Assembly: GCA_039619475.1 (NCBI GenBank)
Contig: CM077116.1
Span: 104,515,164 to 104,579,163 of the forward strand
Source: Icerya purchasi
Lineage: Eukaryota > Arthropoda > Insecta > Hemiptera > Monophlebidae
Direction: 5' to 3'
Length of the DNA: 64,000 bases
Shown: piece after piece, positions 10,389 through 21,701 of the stretch
Position numbering within the stretch: the first letter of the stretch is position 1
How the letters are laid out: each line of letters begins with the position of its first letter
Program-made: the position numbers and the translations under genes
The notes under the pieces: model-generated
Database searches by the model: none
Told to the model about the DNA's origin: nothing
The model's input: the letters and a program-made list of their open reading frames with translations, nothing else

Positions 10389-12109
10389 TTCTTAAGAAAT
10401 AATGATAAAACTAACGAAATAATGAAAGCTGGCCCGAAAAAAAAAAAAAAAAAAATGAATTGTTGCATCAAAGTATCAGTGACACAGAAATATGTAGTCC
10501 TTGAAAGTTGTCGAAAAGAAATCATAAATTTTATTAATTATTAAAAACTTTTTAATTTAATACGCGGAAATGTCAACAACTAATTGATGGAATACTAAAA
10601 TTAAAGGAAATTATAATAATAATTATTGAAATACATAAAATTGTTTGCAAAGTCTTAGTCAATGCAATTTAGAGTAATAGAGATATAGTAATAAATTTAT
10701 TACACTACGCTAAACTATTAAAAATTTTGTTTTGAAATATTGCCTATTGTGAACCTTAACTTCACATCGGCGATGCTCTGTCAAGGGTATTGAACTCATT
10801 TTTACTTTTCCCAATCTCTCTCTCTTTTTTTTAAAATAAAAGCGGTAATAAAAAAATAATTAAATGTATTTTGTGGGCAGATTCTGAAAATTGTCGCAAG
10901 AAAATGTCCAAGAAAAAATAAATACTTCAAAAAAACAGGTTTATACTATTCACAGCAATGAGTTTGTACCGCACGTTTTACTAAAAATTACAGAATCTAT
11001 GAACATGAAATATTGCATATTTTCTTTTTGCGGTCTGCATGCAAACTAGTTAATTTAAATTACCGATAAAAGTACATATATTATTAATTATATGACCCAC
11101 TAAGCACAATAAATTATTAATATAAAATATATACATATATATATATGCAGTGAAAACCGATTGTATCGGTTAATGTACCTGGACCCGGCAGAATTATATA
11201 AAGCTATTTGTTAATTTCTATTGGTTACAACGATTATACGGAGAAATCGGTTATTACGATCAAAATTCTGATACACAGATAAAAAATGATTATTACAAAA
11301 AGTAACTCCAACAAGTTTTTGCGCGATAAAAAGAGGGGAAAAATTGTTCCAGAATTTTTTTTATTATATGAAAAAATAAAATTTGAACAAACGAAATAGA
11401 TCTGCTGTTTTTCTTTGTACAGCGTAACGTGTTAAGCGCATAAACATAAGTAATGAAATTGGTGAAAATCTACAGGTTATTACAAACAATTTTTGTGAAA
11501 ATTGCTACTCATCTGGTTATAATGGAAAAACCAAAAATTACATATGTATTTCTTCAAAGGTAGAAAAAACCGAACTGCTGTCGTTCTTTTTTGATATTTA
11601 TTTTATATTCCTTTTAAGACTTTCCTGAGTAAAGAAAAATTCTGGGTAGTAGGGTAATCATTTTTTTAGCTTAGCTTTTCCTGTTGTTCGGTCAATGCAG
11701 CTAACGCGCCCACACACAAAAAAAATAATAATAATAATTTAGATAACATTTATAATTTCGGCAAAGTTTATGAAAAGTCTACCCCAACAACCAAAATAAA
11801 ATTATTTCTAAGTCGGGAAATTATTCGTATCTCCATTTGTATTTTAATACGTTTCCGTGCAGAAATCTTAAGTTCTATTTTTATTGTCTTGTAGAGTTAT
11901 TAGCAGCGTTTTTTTTTTTAATTTCTCTTTGTCTTCTGTTGATTTTTTCCGAATTTCCCCTTTGTTGTTATATCCCACACGTCTCCGGCATGTATTGGTA
12001 AAACACACTGATTAAACCTTCTCAGCATACATTTCCCTTTTTTCTAGTGTCTTCCTTCATTTTCCACTATGCTATTGTATACTTGATATGTGTAACAGTC
12101 GTATTGCTC

Positions 12110-12445
12110 GAATTCGAGCGTCGTGACTACCCATTCGTACATTCTAGTTGTACAGAATAGGCAGCGCTCATAGCAATTGTTATATGCAACGCAGGTGTAC
12201 ACATGCAAGAAGACTACATTCGGAACTGATAGTAGCCGCTTGTTATCGCGCCACTAGTGCAGTCCCGTGTGTGTCTGCTGTGTACTGACCTAGCGCGCAT
12301 ATGATGTTGAACGTGGTGGTTTGTCATTGCCTGCCACGTGATTACCGATTATTTATTTAATTCTTGTAATAAGTTTGTCGTCGCTCGGGATCGAACCCGT
12401 GACCGCCATATCGGAAGTCAAGCGCTCTAGCAACTTATATGCTTA
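12110..12445 (-). mobile_element. tRNA-derived SINE, copy A (with tRNA-like head)
   Basis: Read on the minus strand, 12445-12372 holds a tRNA-like head: an A-box-like segment (GTTGCTAGAGCGC), an anticodon-arm-like TTGACTTCCGAT and a B box (GGGTTCGATCCC). These would be the internal RNA polymerase III promoter. The body (12305-12110) is shared with the copies at 15105 and 51625. Acceptor stems do not pair cleanly, so this is a SINE or relic, not a working tRNA. The anticodon arm resembles tRNA-Arg(CCG); that link is tentative. Confidence 0.65.
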
Positions 12446-12471
12446 ATTAATTAGCTTTTAAACTGCGGCGT

Positions 12472-12531
12472 GTATATATATATATATATACACACACAAA
12501 CACACACGCGCACACACGCATACATATATAT
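12472..12531. repeat. TA / CA microsatellite
   Basis: TA repeats, then a CA/CG-rich stretch, then TA repeats again, directly at the left edge of the TA-flanked element that starts near 12532. Confidence 0.9.
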
Positions 12532-12809
12532 ATATATTAATTACAATGTAATTCTTAGACTACCCCCATTAGAAAAAATGTCTCAATTTTATGTAACGAA
12601 ATATGAAACGAGAAATGTCTTAATTTTATATAATGAAAGTTAAACGTTAGGATAGGATTTTTGTGATTATGTTATTTTTTTTGTGTTGATGCCAGTAAGA
12701 ATTACGTTGTAAATTTTGATAATTTTATACAAAGTATAGAAGAGAAAGAGACAGAAATGAAAGCAAGAGGGGTCAAAGGGCACAGCCCTTTGCGAGGTCA
12801 AAATGGCCA

Positions 12810-12815
<6 letters not shown>
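12532..12815 (+). mobile_element. TA-microsatellite-flanked element, copy 1
   Basis: About 280 bases between TA tracts: it begins ATTACAATGTAATTCTTAGAC and ends GGTCAAAATGGCCAAGTTTA. The same sequence occurs inverted at 56481-56905. Near the end is a perfect 8-bp hairpin (12774-12792, CAAAGGGC-ACA-GCCCTTTG), then a weaker GGTCA/TGGCC one. Internal subunits contain AATGTCTCAATTTTATGTAA. No coding capacity. Class unresolved; end hairpins recall Helitron-like or microsatellite-targeting elements. Confidence 0.7.
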
Positions 12816-12864
<49 letters not shown>

Positions 12865-12890
12865 CCACACACATATATATATATATAATC
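12816..12890. repeat. (TA)n microsatellite
   Basis: Long TA tract with a short CACCCACACACA interruption at about 12861-12873, forming the right flank of the element that ends near 12815. Confidence 0.95.
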
Positions 12891-13315
12891 TTTAGTTGTT
12901 GCACGTCATATTTTTACCCGCTTTATCATCAGACAGTTCTTCTTGCGTACTATTTTTGGTTGGTTATCATTTCCTCCGATCCTTGTTTATCTTTTAATAA
13001 ACATCATTTTTATTATCTCTTTAATGGTAGTAACAATAAAATAGTTTAATTTATGAAGATTTTTAATAAACTTAATAATAACGGTAGTAAAGTAAATTAT
13101 AAAAAAAGAGTATTTTATAGTAAGAAAGCAATTACTGTATCTGACATATTGTACAGTTAAATTGTTTATTTTTATATTTTAATAATTCAGACATTTCAAA
13201 AATTAATCAGGTAATTTTAAAAAAATTTTTCACAATTAAAATTATAAAATCGTATAAAACACTTTATAAACGCTGGAATAATTCCAGCTGCATTCTTCTT
13301 CTTGAGTCGTCTTCG

Positions 13316-13492
13316 TTATTGAAGGTTGGCGTCCACATCTTTCACTACTTTGATCGCTGCTTTCCGGTCTCGTGACAGATGAAAAAGTCTTTCTGTCTTT
13401 ATAACAGCCATCCACTTTTGGATGTTGGAAATCCATGACGTCCTTCTGCGTCCAACACCACGAACACCTTCTACTGCACCCATCAGTACTTT
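13316..13492 (-). pseudogene. LINE ORF2 C-terminal fragment (RTE-like)
   Basis: The minus strand reads GVGRRRTSWISNIQKWM followed by a leucine/arginine helix (ERLFHLSRDRKAA) to TAA at 13316-13318. This GRRRTSWxxNIxxW block is the hallmark of the extreme C terminus of RTE-like endonuclease-reverse transcriptases. A short AAGAAGAAG-containing tail follows on the minus strand at about 13290-13310. Severe 5' truncation; no RT core is present. The same protein end occurs at 33956-34249. Confidence 0.7.
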
Positions 13493-13500
13493 TTTTTAGC

Positions 13501-15104
13501 AATTAGAAACTCGTAAATATAATAATTTGTTTTTAATTGAAAGCATCTCACTCGTATTAAACACGAATTTACAAATTCTGATTCTGAAAATAAGCGATAC
13601 AACCTGGAATAAAAGATGAATATTAAAATTGAAGGATTATTCAGTAACATCAAGCAACTATTTTTCAAGCATGTTGGATAGAATGAGTAATAAAAATTTT
13701 ATACCGAATTTTTACGATAATTCGTTACTGGATGTAGCGTTTTTAAAGTTTACTTGAATATTAAAAAACGCAAAATTCAGTTAACTGCATATGATGTAAT
13801 ATTCGAGATAGTATTTATCATATATGAAATGGATGCAATAATTCGAGAATACGCTAAATTGAAAAATAACAGATTTAACCCTTATTTTAAATTGCTCAAG
13901 TATTATTTAGAGAAAAATATTTACTATATGGTGAACGGTTATTACTGAATTTAAATAGATAAATCGTGTTAGGTTTAATGAGGACAAAATTTAAATTTAT
14001 TAATAATTGAATGAAATCGAAGAGGAAGAAGGGCTGGAAATTTTGAAACGATTGGTTGAGCGGAGCAAATGTAAGAAAAGAAAAATTGTTAGAACTCCCC
14101 AAAAAAAAACTATCCGTTTATACAAGATGCTAAAAAGAAACTGGGAACTTCTTCATGGTGAAAAACATTTAGAAATACCGCGACATACTGATGCAGATGT
14201 GAGTGCAACGATTTAATTACTGAACAACTGTAATTGCTGACAGAAAATCCAATGGAAGGCAACGGGGAACTACCATTATAAAATTTTCCTCTACTTTTAT
14301 TAACCAATTACAAAACCAAAACCAACTAGACCTCACTGAAAAAAAGTGTACCAGACACGATGGACGATCTGAATTGCTGTAATATACTTATGGACAATTT
14401 GAATTATAGTAATATTCTCGTTGACAGGGCACTTTGAAAATATGAGCAAACTTTAAAAACAAAAAACAGATGAAATAGAAGTAATGTTAGGTCGCTCAAC
14501 ACATGTCGAAAACTGGAAAATATTAGAAATCAACAGATTGAAGAATAATGCATCAGCAAGAGCGTTCTCATGTAATGTGCAAAAAGAGAGTATAAGCAAA
14601 GAGAGCCGTCTTGAAATGAAGAGAAAAACTTATAGCAAAAGAAAATAAAAGAAAGGCAAATATTACGAAGATGAGCAGAATACATATAGGGAAACTTTGT
14701 AATGATAATAGTAACAATAATGAAAAACTACTAATAGGAAAAGAAGAAACAGGATGGGTAAAACGGAATCAGATTTGAGGAATACGGAATTTGGAATCCT
14801 ATAGTATAATAAGCATAATTTTCCACAGCATTTTAGGGTAACAGTATGTGCTGATACATTTGTATAGTTTATGTCGGACACGGATCGCATCATTTAGTCA
14901 GACCATTTCAAATATTTTTAGATATTTAATAAGTATAGAATATTAAATAGGATGTAGCCGAAAAGTAACATATCTTCCAAAGATCAGGTCTTATCACCTT
15001 AGAGCTTTATTTTATTCATGTCCATGCATCTATATAAGGCAGCTGTATTGCTGAGTTGAAGGCTATCTGTGCAATTCAAAGGCGGACGGCGTTCAACTCA
15101 AGGC
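13501..15104. other. No recognised gene
   Basis: AT-rich. A lysine/glutamate-rich open stretch at about 14007-14216 (+) and A-rich sequence at 14440-14720 may be remnants of an old retroelement, but no motif identifies them. Confidence 0.4.
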
Positions 15105-15345
15105 GTCTTGCCCATCTTCTTTAAGTTCTAGTTGTGCAGATGCAGGTAAATATGTTCATGCCGCTATTCTGTATGCAGCACGATTGGGTACGCAAGACTA
15201 CACTTCAAATCTGATTATAAATGTTCGGCTTATCGATGTTCTCAACTGAGTATGACTATATAATGATCCGCGCGCATAAATACACGCGTTTGTCACTGCC
15301 ATTTATAAGATTATTAGTGATTATTTATTTTAACCATTTTTACTC
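15105..15345 (-). mobile_element. SINE family, copy B (no tRNA head)
   Basis: Shares the body of the 12110-12445 element in the same orientation: CTAGTTGTGCAG, then GACTACACTTCAAATCTGAT (compare GACTACATTCGGAACTGAT), then GTTTGTCACTGCC and the GATTATTTATTT end. Similarity fades where the tRNA-like head would begin, so this copy is truncated or too decayed there. Confidence 0.55.
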
Positions 15346-15423
15346 GAAAAATTTAGTAACTACGATATTTACGTATGCATCTATTTGTTTAGTAGTATCG
15401 ATCGATGTATTCGTAAATATACA

Positions 15424-15955
15424 TAGTGCGTCCTATAAGTTTTGGGACCGCCTTTCTAAAATAAACACGACTTGCGCCATTTTCATGAAATTTTAGAAAC
15501 TAGTTCCCGCACAACCCTCTTTTCTCCCCACCGAGGTTTCGGAATAATCGGATTATTTGTAGTAGCGCAGTAACAATTCGTGCAAGCGTCTCTTGGTACA
15601 TGCGGTCATAATAGTAATCTCTTCAGTTGAAGCAAAATGGTCCCCCTTGCAACTGCATTTTCAACTTGGGGAATAGAAAGTAGTCTGGAGGGCTCAGATC
15701 TGGTGAGTACGGAGGGGTGGTTGAGCACCGGAACCATTTTTCTTGTGTGTTAATTGTAGCGGTGTGTGCCGGTGCGTTGTCTTGCAACAAAAAAAAAAAC
15801 GACCGATCCTTCCAGAATCGTTCTTAATAATTCGTTGAATGATGCTTTTTGGAATACCAGTTAGCTCTTCTACCAACCTATAGCCTGTACTTCGATGTTC
15901 TTTCAAAACAGTCTAGAATTCTGGTACACTCGAAGGTCTTGCAGCGAAGTTAATA
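15424..15955 (-). mobile_element. mariner-like element, internally deleted
   Basis: On the minus strand the transposase N-terminal helix-turn-helix region (TGYRLVEELTGIPKSIIQRI, about 15890-15830) is joined directly to the catalytic C-terminal part. That part carries LQDNAPAHTA (second Asp) and PPYSPDLSPPDYFLFPKLK (third Asp, D34D-like spacing). The middle, with the first catalytic Asp, is missing at about 15790-15805, where an A/T homopolymer sits. The left end (15424-15455, AGTGCGTCCTATAAGTTTTG) looks like a mariner terminal inverted repeat. The frame is further broken by a stop after GPFCFN. Not able to transpose by itself. Confidence 0.75.
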
Positions 15956-17322
15956 AAATAGAAATGAAATAAATAAATGTGCAACAGTATTTTGTCTAGC
16001 TGTGGCACAGAAATACGGCGGTAGTAATAATGCTAAAAAAAAAAAAATGTTTGAAAATAATACAGGGGAAACGTTAGTGATGGTAATTCTCCCGGGCTAG
16101 TATATGAAAATAATCCGATGTTAACGGGAATTTTACTATTAATAAAGTTCACTTTCTGGCAAATCGAAAAACAAGGAGTAAGAGTACGAAATATTATATC
16201 TGTATAAAGAGAAGACAAATCAGAAAGTGAAATCGTATGAATATCGCCGATTGTAGTGCTAGCGGGAATGAACACGAATAAAAAAAGTTAAAAAAAGTTG
16301 ATTATAAATGTTGAATGAATTCGGAGCGGCTATTTGTTTTGGCCTCACAGTCAGAAGTACACGACATACGCAAATACGAATCATAGTTTTCGTAGGAATA
16401 TTTTTGATATAGATAAGCTGTAGATGTCGAAACACATTTTTTCTTACCGAAAACAACGCAAGATAAATACGAGAATACGCGGTTATAAGTGCGTATTCGG
16501 GCCTCACGTATGGATAAGTTTACCTTCGCAACTGATTTAAAAAATAATAAATTGCAATGCCGCGAATTGTTTTTTTCATTTGTGTAAAATGTTTTGATCA
16601 CAAAGTACAATAATGCAAAAGATAAAATGAACACTGGCGATGTATTTTGCCGAATAATCAGAAAAACAAAGTCTCTAATTAAATTCACCGCTGATAAACG
16701 CAAGCATTATGCTTCCATTTAATTAACACACGCTGTAATTAATTATTCACTTTGTTTTCGTTTTTTCTGTTGTTGATGTTACTCTTTTTTTCCTTTCGCG
16801 GGTTCGTCGACGCTGACATTAGCCCGAGAATTAGGGAAGGAAAAGAAGATGCAGATAGATCGTTACGCGATCAAAGATAGCATACAAAAAGCATACAAGA
16901 ACCGGCATAGCAGAAGGAGAAGAAATGAAGCGGAACGCGCTCCGGGAAATACGTGCAATAGTAAAAGTGACGAGTAGGAAAAGCAATGATTAGCAGGACA
17001 TTCAGAAAACGCTATGATCGGCGTCGCGAGTAAAAACAGTTTTAGAAGAGTGAGGAGCGGATAACGGAGAAAATATAAACGAGAAAAAAGCGACGAGGGA
17101 AGCAAATTGTGCCCAAAGTGTAAACGATAGATTGCAGAGAGAGGTGAACGTTGGAAAGTTGAGAATCCAAAGATGAAGATCCGATTGAAAAGATAGATAC
17201 GAGAATTTGAAAATGAAGAGGAATGATAGTTACCCGTAATTTGGAATAAGCAACTTTAGAGAGAAGTATGACGTTGTGAGGTCGATATTAGTTCAGACGG
17301 CATGCGAAAAGGGCCTGGTACC
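15956..17322. other. No recognised gene
   Basis: AT-rich to A/G-rich DNA without motif-bearing ORFs. Several minus-strand open stretches (16302-16703, 16863-17105) are hydrophobic low-complexity translations and look like chance. Confidence 0.5.
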
Positions 17323-18962
17323 ATTTCGCCTAAAAATGGAATGACCCATAAAAAAATACTAATAATAATAATAATAATAATTTGAAAAAATCAACTTGGC
17401 AACACGGTCACGTTTGATAGGCAGAAAAAAAGATTACCCTGGCACAGCGGGGGATACCTCGATTTTTTAACCCAGAAAGCGTCTTTGACAAACAATGCTG
17501 CGTTTGCTCGCTGCCGAGACCGTCCGAGAAATTGAATGATTGTTACCCAAATTTTATTATTTTTCTAGCTCGGACAGCGTCATGAAAGGTCGTAAGAAAT
17601 GCTGAATCCGTCTCAATAAACGGAAAATTACCGCATACTTAACTGCTTTACGCTATGAAGTCGTAATTTGTTCTGGCTTGGGTCTTATTCTGAAGGAAAC
17701 TATTCTTCTATCTTGAATATTATAAGTTGCCGCTTGTGAATAAAACAAAAATTTTGAGTCAGTCTAATTAATGTATGTATCATTTATAAAAACAAATCGA
17801 GCAGGTAAATAAAACATAAATATTTGTAAATTGAAATATTTATTGCAAATTACGTTTTAAATGAAATGGTATTCAATTCGATTTTGGCAACAGAGAATAA
17901 AAAAAATTGTCATCCATTAAAAAATTATTCTCTCTTAATTGCTATAAATATTTGTTTTGTACGTCAAAAATATATTAAAAAATATTTGGTTAATTGAATA
18001 GCGTCTTTTTATATTATTTTTCTTTTCCCTTTTTGTAATGTTAAATCGTAATCTTTTGGCAATTTATTGAATTAAGATATTTTAAATAGTAAAATAGAAG
18101 GTTTTTTGTCTTTATATTTTATTGTATTTGCCGAAAAATGGCTTCTGTATCAGTAAAATGGTCAATCCACATGAATATGAGTTATGCGCGAACAAATTTA
18201 AAGTATACTATTAGATTAATAAGTCATTTTTGCTTAATATTAACTTTACTTTTCGTTTATTAACTTTTTAAATACACCTTCTTTTTGATAGATAATCGTC
18301 CACTGCTGACAAGTCCAACGCAATAAAGAAAAAACAAATAAACAAATCAATACACTTTCTGCCTCTTTCTTAAGATTTAAAAAGAAAATATTCGAAACGA
18401 ATTTCTATCCAAAACGAAAAAATTAAGAAAAAGAAAAAAATTATTCTGTTTGTTTCTTAACGAGGAACTTAGATAAAACTAGCATAAATATGTATTGTTT
18501 TCAATTTGTAATAAAAGCATTCATCCGTTTACAACTCTTTATCTAGATTATTTTTCTTCCTTTTTTTCTGAAACTCCGAAAACCTTAATTTTTCATGTCA
18601 CACTAAATATCAATAAGGCTTCCTATATACTGACTAATAAGGCGGGTGGAATTTATACAGCGCTGGACTTGGAATGGAATAACTCGCAAATATTAATCGG
18701 AGTCGTTTTTTCGCGTACATTTACATTAAACATTTTTAGCGGTATTTTTTCACTTCTGATTTTCATATGAACCTTTTTTGTTGTTTTTCGAAAAGAAAAG
18801 ATTAACAGTGGAATCAAATAGCAAAAAAAATGATGCGTTTAGTCTGTTTAAAATTCGACAATGATGACGCGCTGTTGCCAGCACAAAATCATTCGTATGT
18901 TTATCTGATGTGTTTTTATTACCTGAGTAACCGAAACCTTACATTTAGGCGAAATGGGAAGT
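17323..18962. mobile_element. Unnamed repeat with CCATTTCGCCTAAA ends, copy 1
   Basis: It starts CCATTTCGCCTAAAAATGG and ends with the inverted ATTTAGGCGAAATGG (18946-18962). The left ~640 bases are matched by the reverse complement of 47570-48446, including AATCAACTTGGC, GGCAGAAAAAAAGAT and TATTTATTGCAAATT. No protein domain inside. A non-autonomous DNA element is the simplest reading. The right boundary rests only on the inverted end motif; the part after about 17990 could be unrelated. Confidence 0.5.
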
Positions 18963-20029
18963 CACCTGCGAAAAGCTCTACTAATACACTTGGATGATGA
19001 ACATTTTAAATATCCAGGCCATTCCATTCGATAGATTAATAACGACTAATTCGTCTGCAGTAACAATCTTTTGGCTTACAGCGCTGCTGATTTGTTTTTT
19101 AATTTTTTTAATACCATAAAGTAAATAAATGAATATAAGGTTTGTTTTAAAGTGATTTAACGGAGGTGAATATTTCAATAAAATACTCCGAATTATATCG
19201 TATACCAGTGCAAAGGAAATACAAGATACACAAAAAAAGAATAGCGTAATGATCCCAATGAAAAGATATAAAATTTGGGATAAGAAAGAAACCGGAATGC
19301 GGCAAAACGAATTCGGCAACAATTAAAATATACATAATGTAGAAACAAAGCGAGGGAAAAAGAAATAAAGCTAAAACAAATAGAAAATGATATAGTTCTC
19401 GAAGCAATGGAAGGATCCAAGTTAACTGAAGGAGTAGAGGTTTTATTCTTTTGTACTTGTACTATTTGTATTTAATCTGTAACGATTATTTTCGATTGCA
19501 ATCGTCTATCAGTTTAGCACGGATTAATTTATCAAAAACTCGAACAGTGCACTTTTGATTAATTGATAGTTTGGTAATACTTAAGTGTTTTAAACATACA
19601 AGAAATTTTATATAAAGGGATAGTTCTTAGGGGGACTTATTCTGGATGAATTTTATTTATAGCGGAATTAGACGTATTCGGTTTAGACTCGAATTATATT
19701 CTTGTAAGGAATTAATTTTTTGGTTAATAGCAAGGTTGTATTTCTCGTGGAATATAAAATGCAGGTACGAGCGTTGTTCGTAACCTGCGAGTTTATTACA
19801 ATCTTCATCGAAAGAATTACATCGAGATATTTTGTATGTCTTTTTTGAAATTGATAGATTTTTTGTCTCAGACCATTCGGGGTAAATATTTAAGTCTTCT
19901 CTTGGAGAAGAATAAGGAGCTTCCTTCATCGTTCTTAAGGTTCATTTTAATCCTTTAAAAATTATACTTTAGCCTACGCTGCAATAGTATATAAGAAGAT
20001 TATTATATTTACATGTGTTCATGATGTGT
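18963..20029. other. No recognised gene
   Basis: AT-rich. A 90-codon minus-strand open stretch (19657-19929) has no recognised motif, no supporting splice or promoter signal, and is treated as chance. Confidence 0.5.
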
Positions 20030-20223
20030 GTTTCCTGCGTTCCGGTTTCCGGTCTCGGGTAAGATCTTTCCGTGTTTTTATTTTTTCCGTTGGACTAATT
20101 AAAATAGTGCTTATAATTGTGTGATCGATTAGTTATCGGCGCGCGTAAATCGACAGATATTTTCGGCCACTGTGCCGCCGTTTGCTACGGCGTGCTCCGT
20201 AGCACGTACACATACTACCCATA

Positions 20224-21701
20224 ATGTCACTACCTGCCCCAGTACAACGACAGCCTATTGCTAGTAGTAGCGGCGTCGTTAAGCGGAATGTAATTGATAC
20301 TGCCAAGGCTAATACTGATAAGATGAGCCAACCTAACCGTTCTGACATTGCTGATTTGTGCGGTGATAACAAACCGGAATAAAGACATCAGCATAATGAC
20401 AGTAAAATTAATCCAATCCGTTTGGAATTGTCTACAGTTAGAACATGGTTAAAGGTAAAATTGAGAAGAAAGTACTATACTTCTGCCTCGTCAGATTCAT
20501 CCCCGGCAATTGTCAAGCGCAACATTTTTGAATTTTTATGAGTAGAGGACGAGAATGGAGAAGAAGAGGATAACGAAAATAAAGTAAATAATCAAATGCA
20601 GATTGAGGACAGCATTAAATTAAACGACGAGAATAAGTTTTCGGCTATAAATAACAGTAGAAACAACATAAACTCGCACTGTGAAAATCTCGTAGCTACC
20701 GATTCTTTTTTAAAAAACAGAAAGAGCGACAGCCTTGCCAATAAACAAAAAGCCGTTTCTCCCGTTTTAGTGAAGAATATTACAGATATCAGAATGTTAC
20801 GGAATGACTTACCGACAGATACGGATATTAAATTTACGTTAAAATCAACTATTACTGGAATAACGATTGCCCCGGAGAATGCCGAGAGTTATCGTAAAAT
20901 TGTTCATCTGCTACGAAGTAAAAACTATTTCTTCATTACTTATCAATTATCAGAAGACAAACCATTTAGAGTGCTCATAAGTAACCTCCATCCAACTACG
21001 GATTTAACTGAAATGAAATCTGAAATTGAAAGGAAAACATCGTTAACGTAATTCATCCCAAAACTAAACAGCAGCTACCGATGCATTATGTAGACTTAAA
21101 TCCTTCTCCTAAAAATGATGATATATTCTTTCTTACCGGCTTAATGTATGCTAAAGTCGAAGTTCAAGAAATTCGTAATAAACGTCAACCTATTCAATGC
21201 AAGAGATGTCAACTGTACGGGCACTCCCAAAATTACTATAATTTACCCTTCCGCTGCGTTAAATGCGGCAATAGACATAACACCAAAGACTGTAACAAAG
21301 AAGATTGCGCTAAACCAATATGTGCGCTTTGTCAGGGAGATCATCCGGCTAACTACAGAGGTTGTCCGGAATATAAGCACCTAAATAAAGAAAAGGCAGA
21401 GCGCCTAGGTAAACGACCTAAAGGTAATTTACTCTTCAATCAGCAGAATTTCACATCGTTGGAACAAAATGCAGGAAGAGTAAATCCTTGGTTTAATGAG
21501 AGGCGAAAGGAGGTAAATAACAAAAACTTTAGCCCAAATTATGAAAATAGTAATGTTGCAGTAGAAAGCAGTAGCATTAAGATAATGGAGCAACTCTCAA
21601 TGCGCATGGTTAGCGCGTTGGACAAATTAATGAACGATTTCAAACTACTAATAAATCCGTTCTTTGGTATTTTAAATAAACTATTGGACAAATTAAATTA
21701 A
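20224..21701 (+). pseudogene. Jockey-type LINE ORF1 (gag-like, PRE_C2HC and zinc knuckles)
   Basis: ATG at 20224 (MSLPAPVQ) opens a frame with two in-frame stops (TAA near 20380, TGA near 20538) and a frameshift near 21045-21060; the last frame ends at TAA 21699-21701. The N-terminal half is acidic/Asn-rich. A region ending FRVLISNLHPTTDLTEMK matches the domain that precedes zinc fingers in Jockey ORF1. Three CCHC-like knuckles follow at about 21198-21370: CKRCQLYGHSQNYYN (last Cys lost), CVKCGNRHNTKDC and CALCQGDHPANYRGC. The product would bind element RNA in the RNP. It is followed without a gap by ORF2, the stop and start sharing one base (TAATG). Confidence 0.85.

Larger units (their letters stand above)
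7958..12109. other. Aquaporin 3' UTR and intergenic AT-rich DNA
   Basis: No coding domain seen. The start must hold the aquaporin 3' UTR; I could not choose among several weak AATAAA-like signals. It contains a T24 run (9555-9578) and a TA microsatellite (10340-10386). Nothing else supportable. Confidence 0.5.

Noticed and set aside
10325..10544. ORFs on both strands with Ile-Tyr alternation
   Set aside because: Translation of the TA microsatellite; no other content.
12372..12445. Functional tRNA-Arg gene
   Set aside because: Acceptor and T stems do not pair properly and the segment is joined to a dispersed SINE body.
12667..12870. Minus-strand ORF with Tyr-Ile run
   Set aside because: TA tract plus the non-coding TA-flanked element.
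14007..14216. Lys/Glu-rich ORF possibly from a retroelement ORF1
   Set aside because: No knuckle, RNA-binding or coiled-coil block could be identified with confidence.
19657..19929. 90-codon minus-strand ORF just upstream of the Jockey-type LINE
   Set aside because: Unrecognised, no flanking signals; not part of the LINE.
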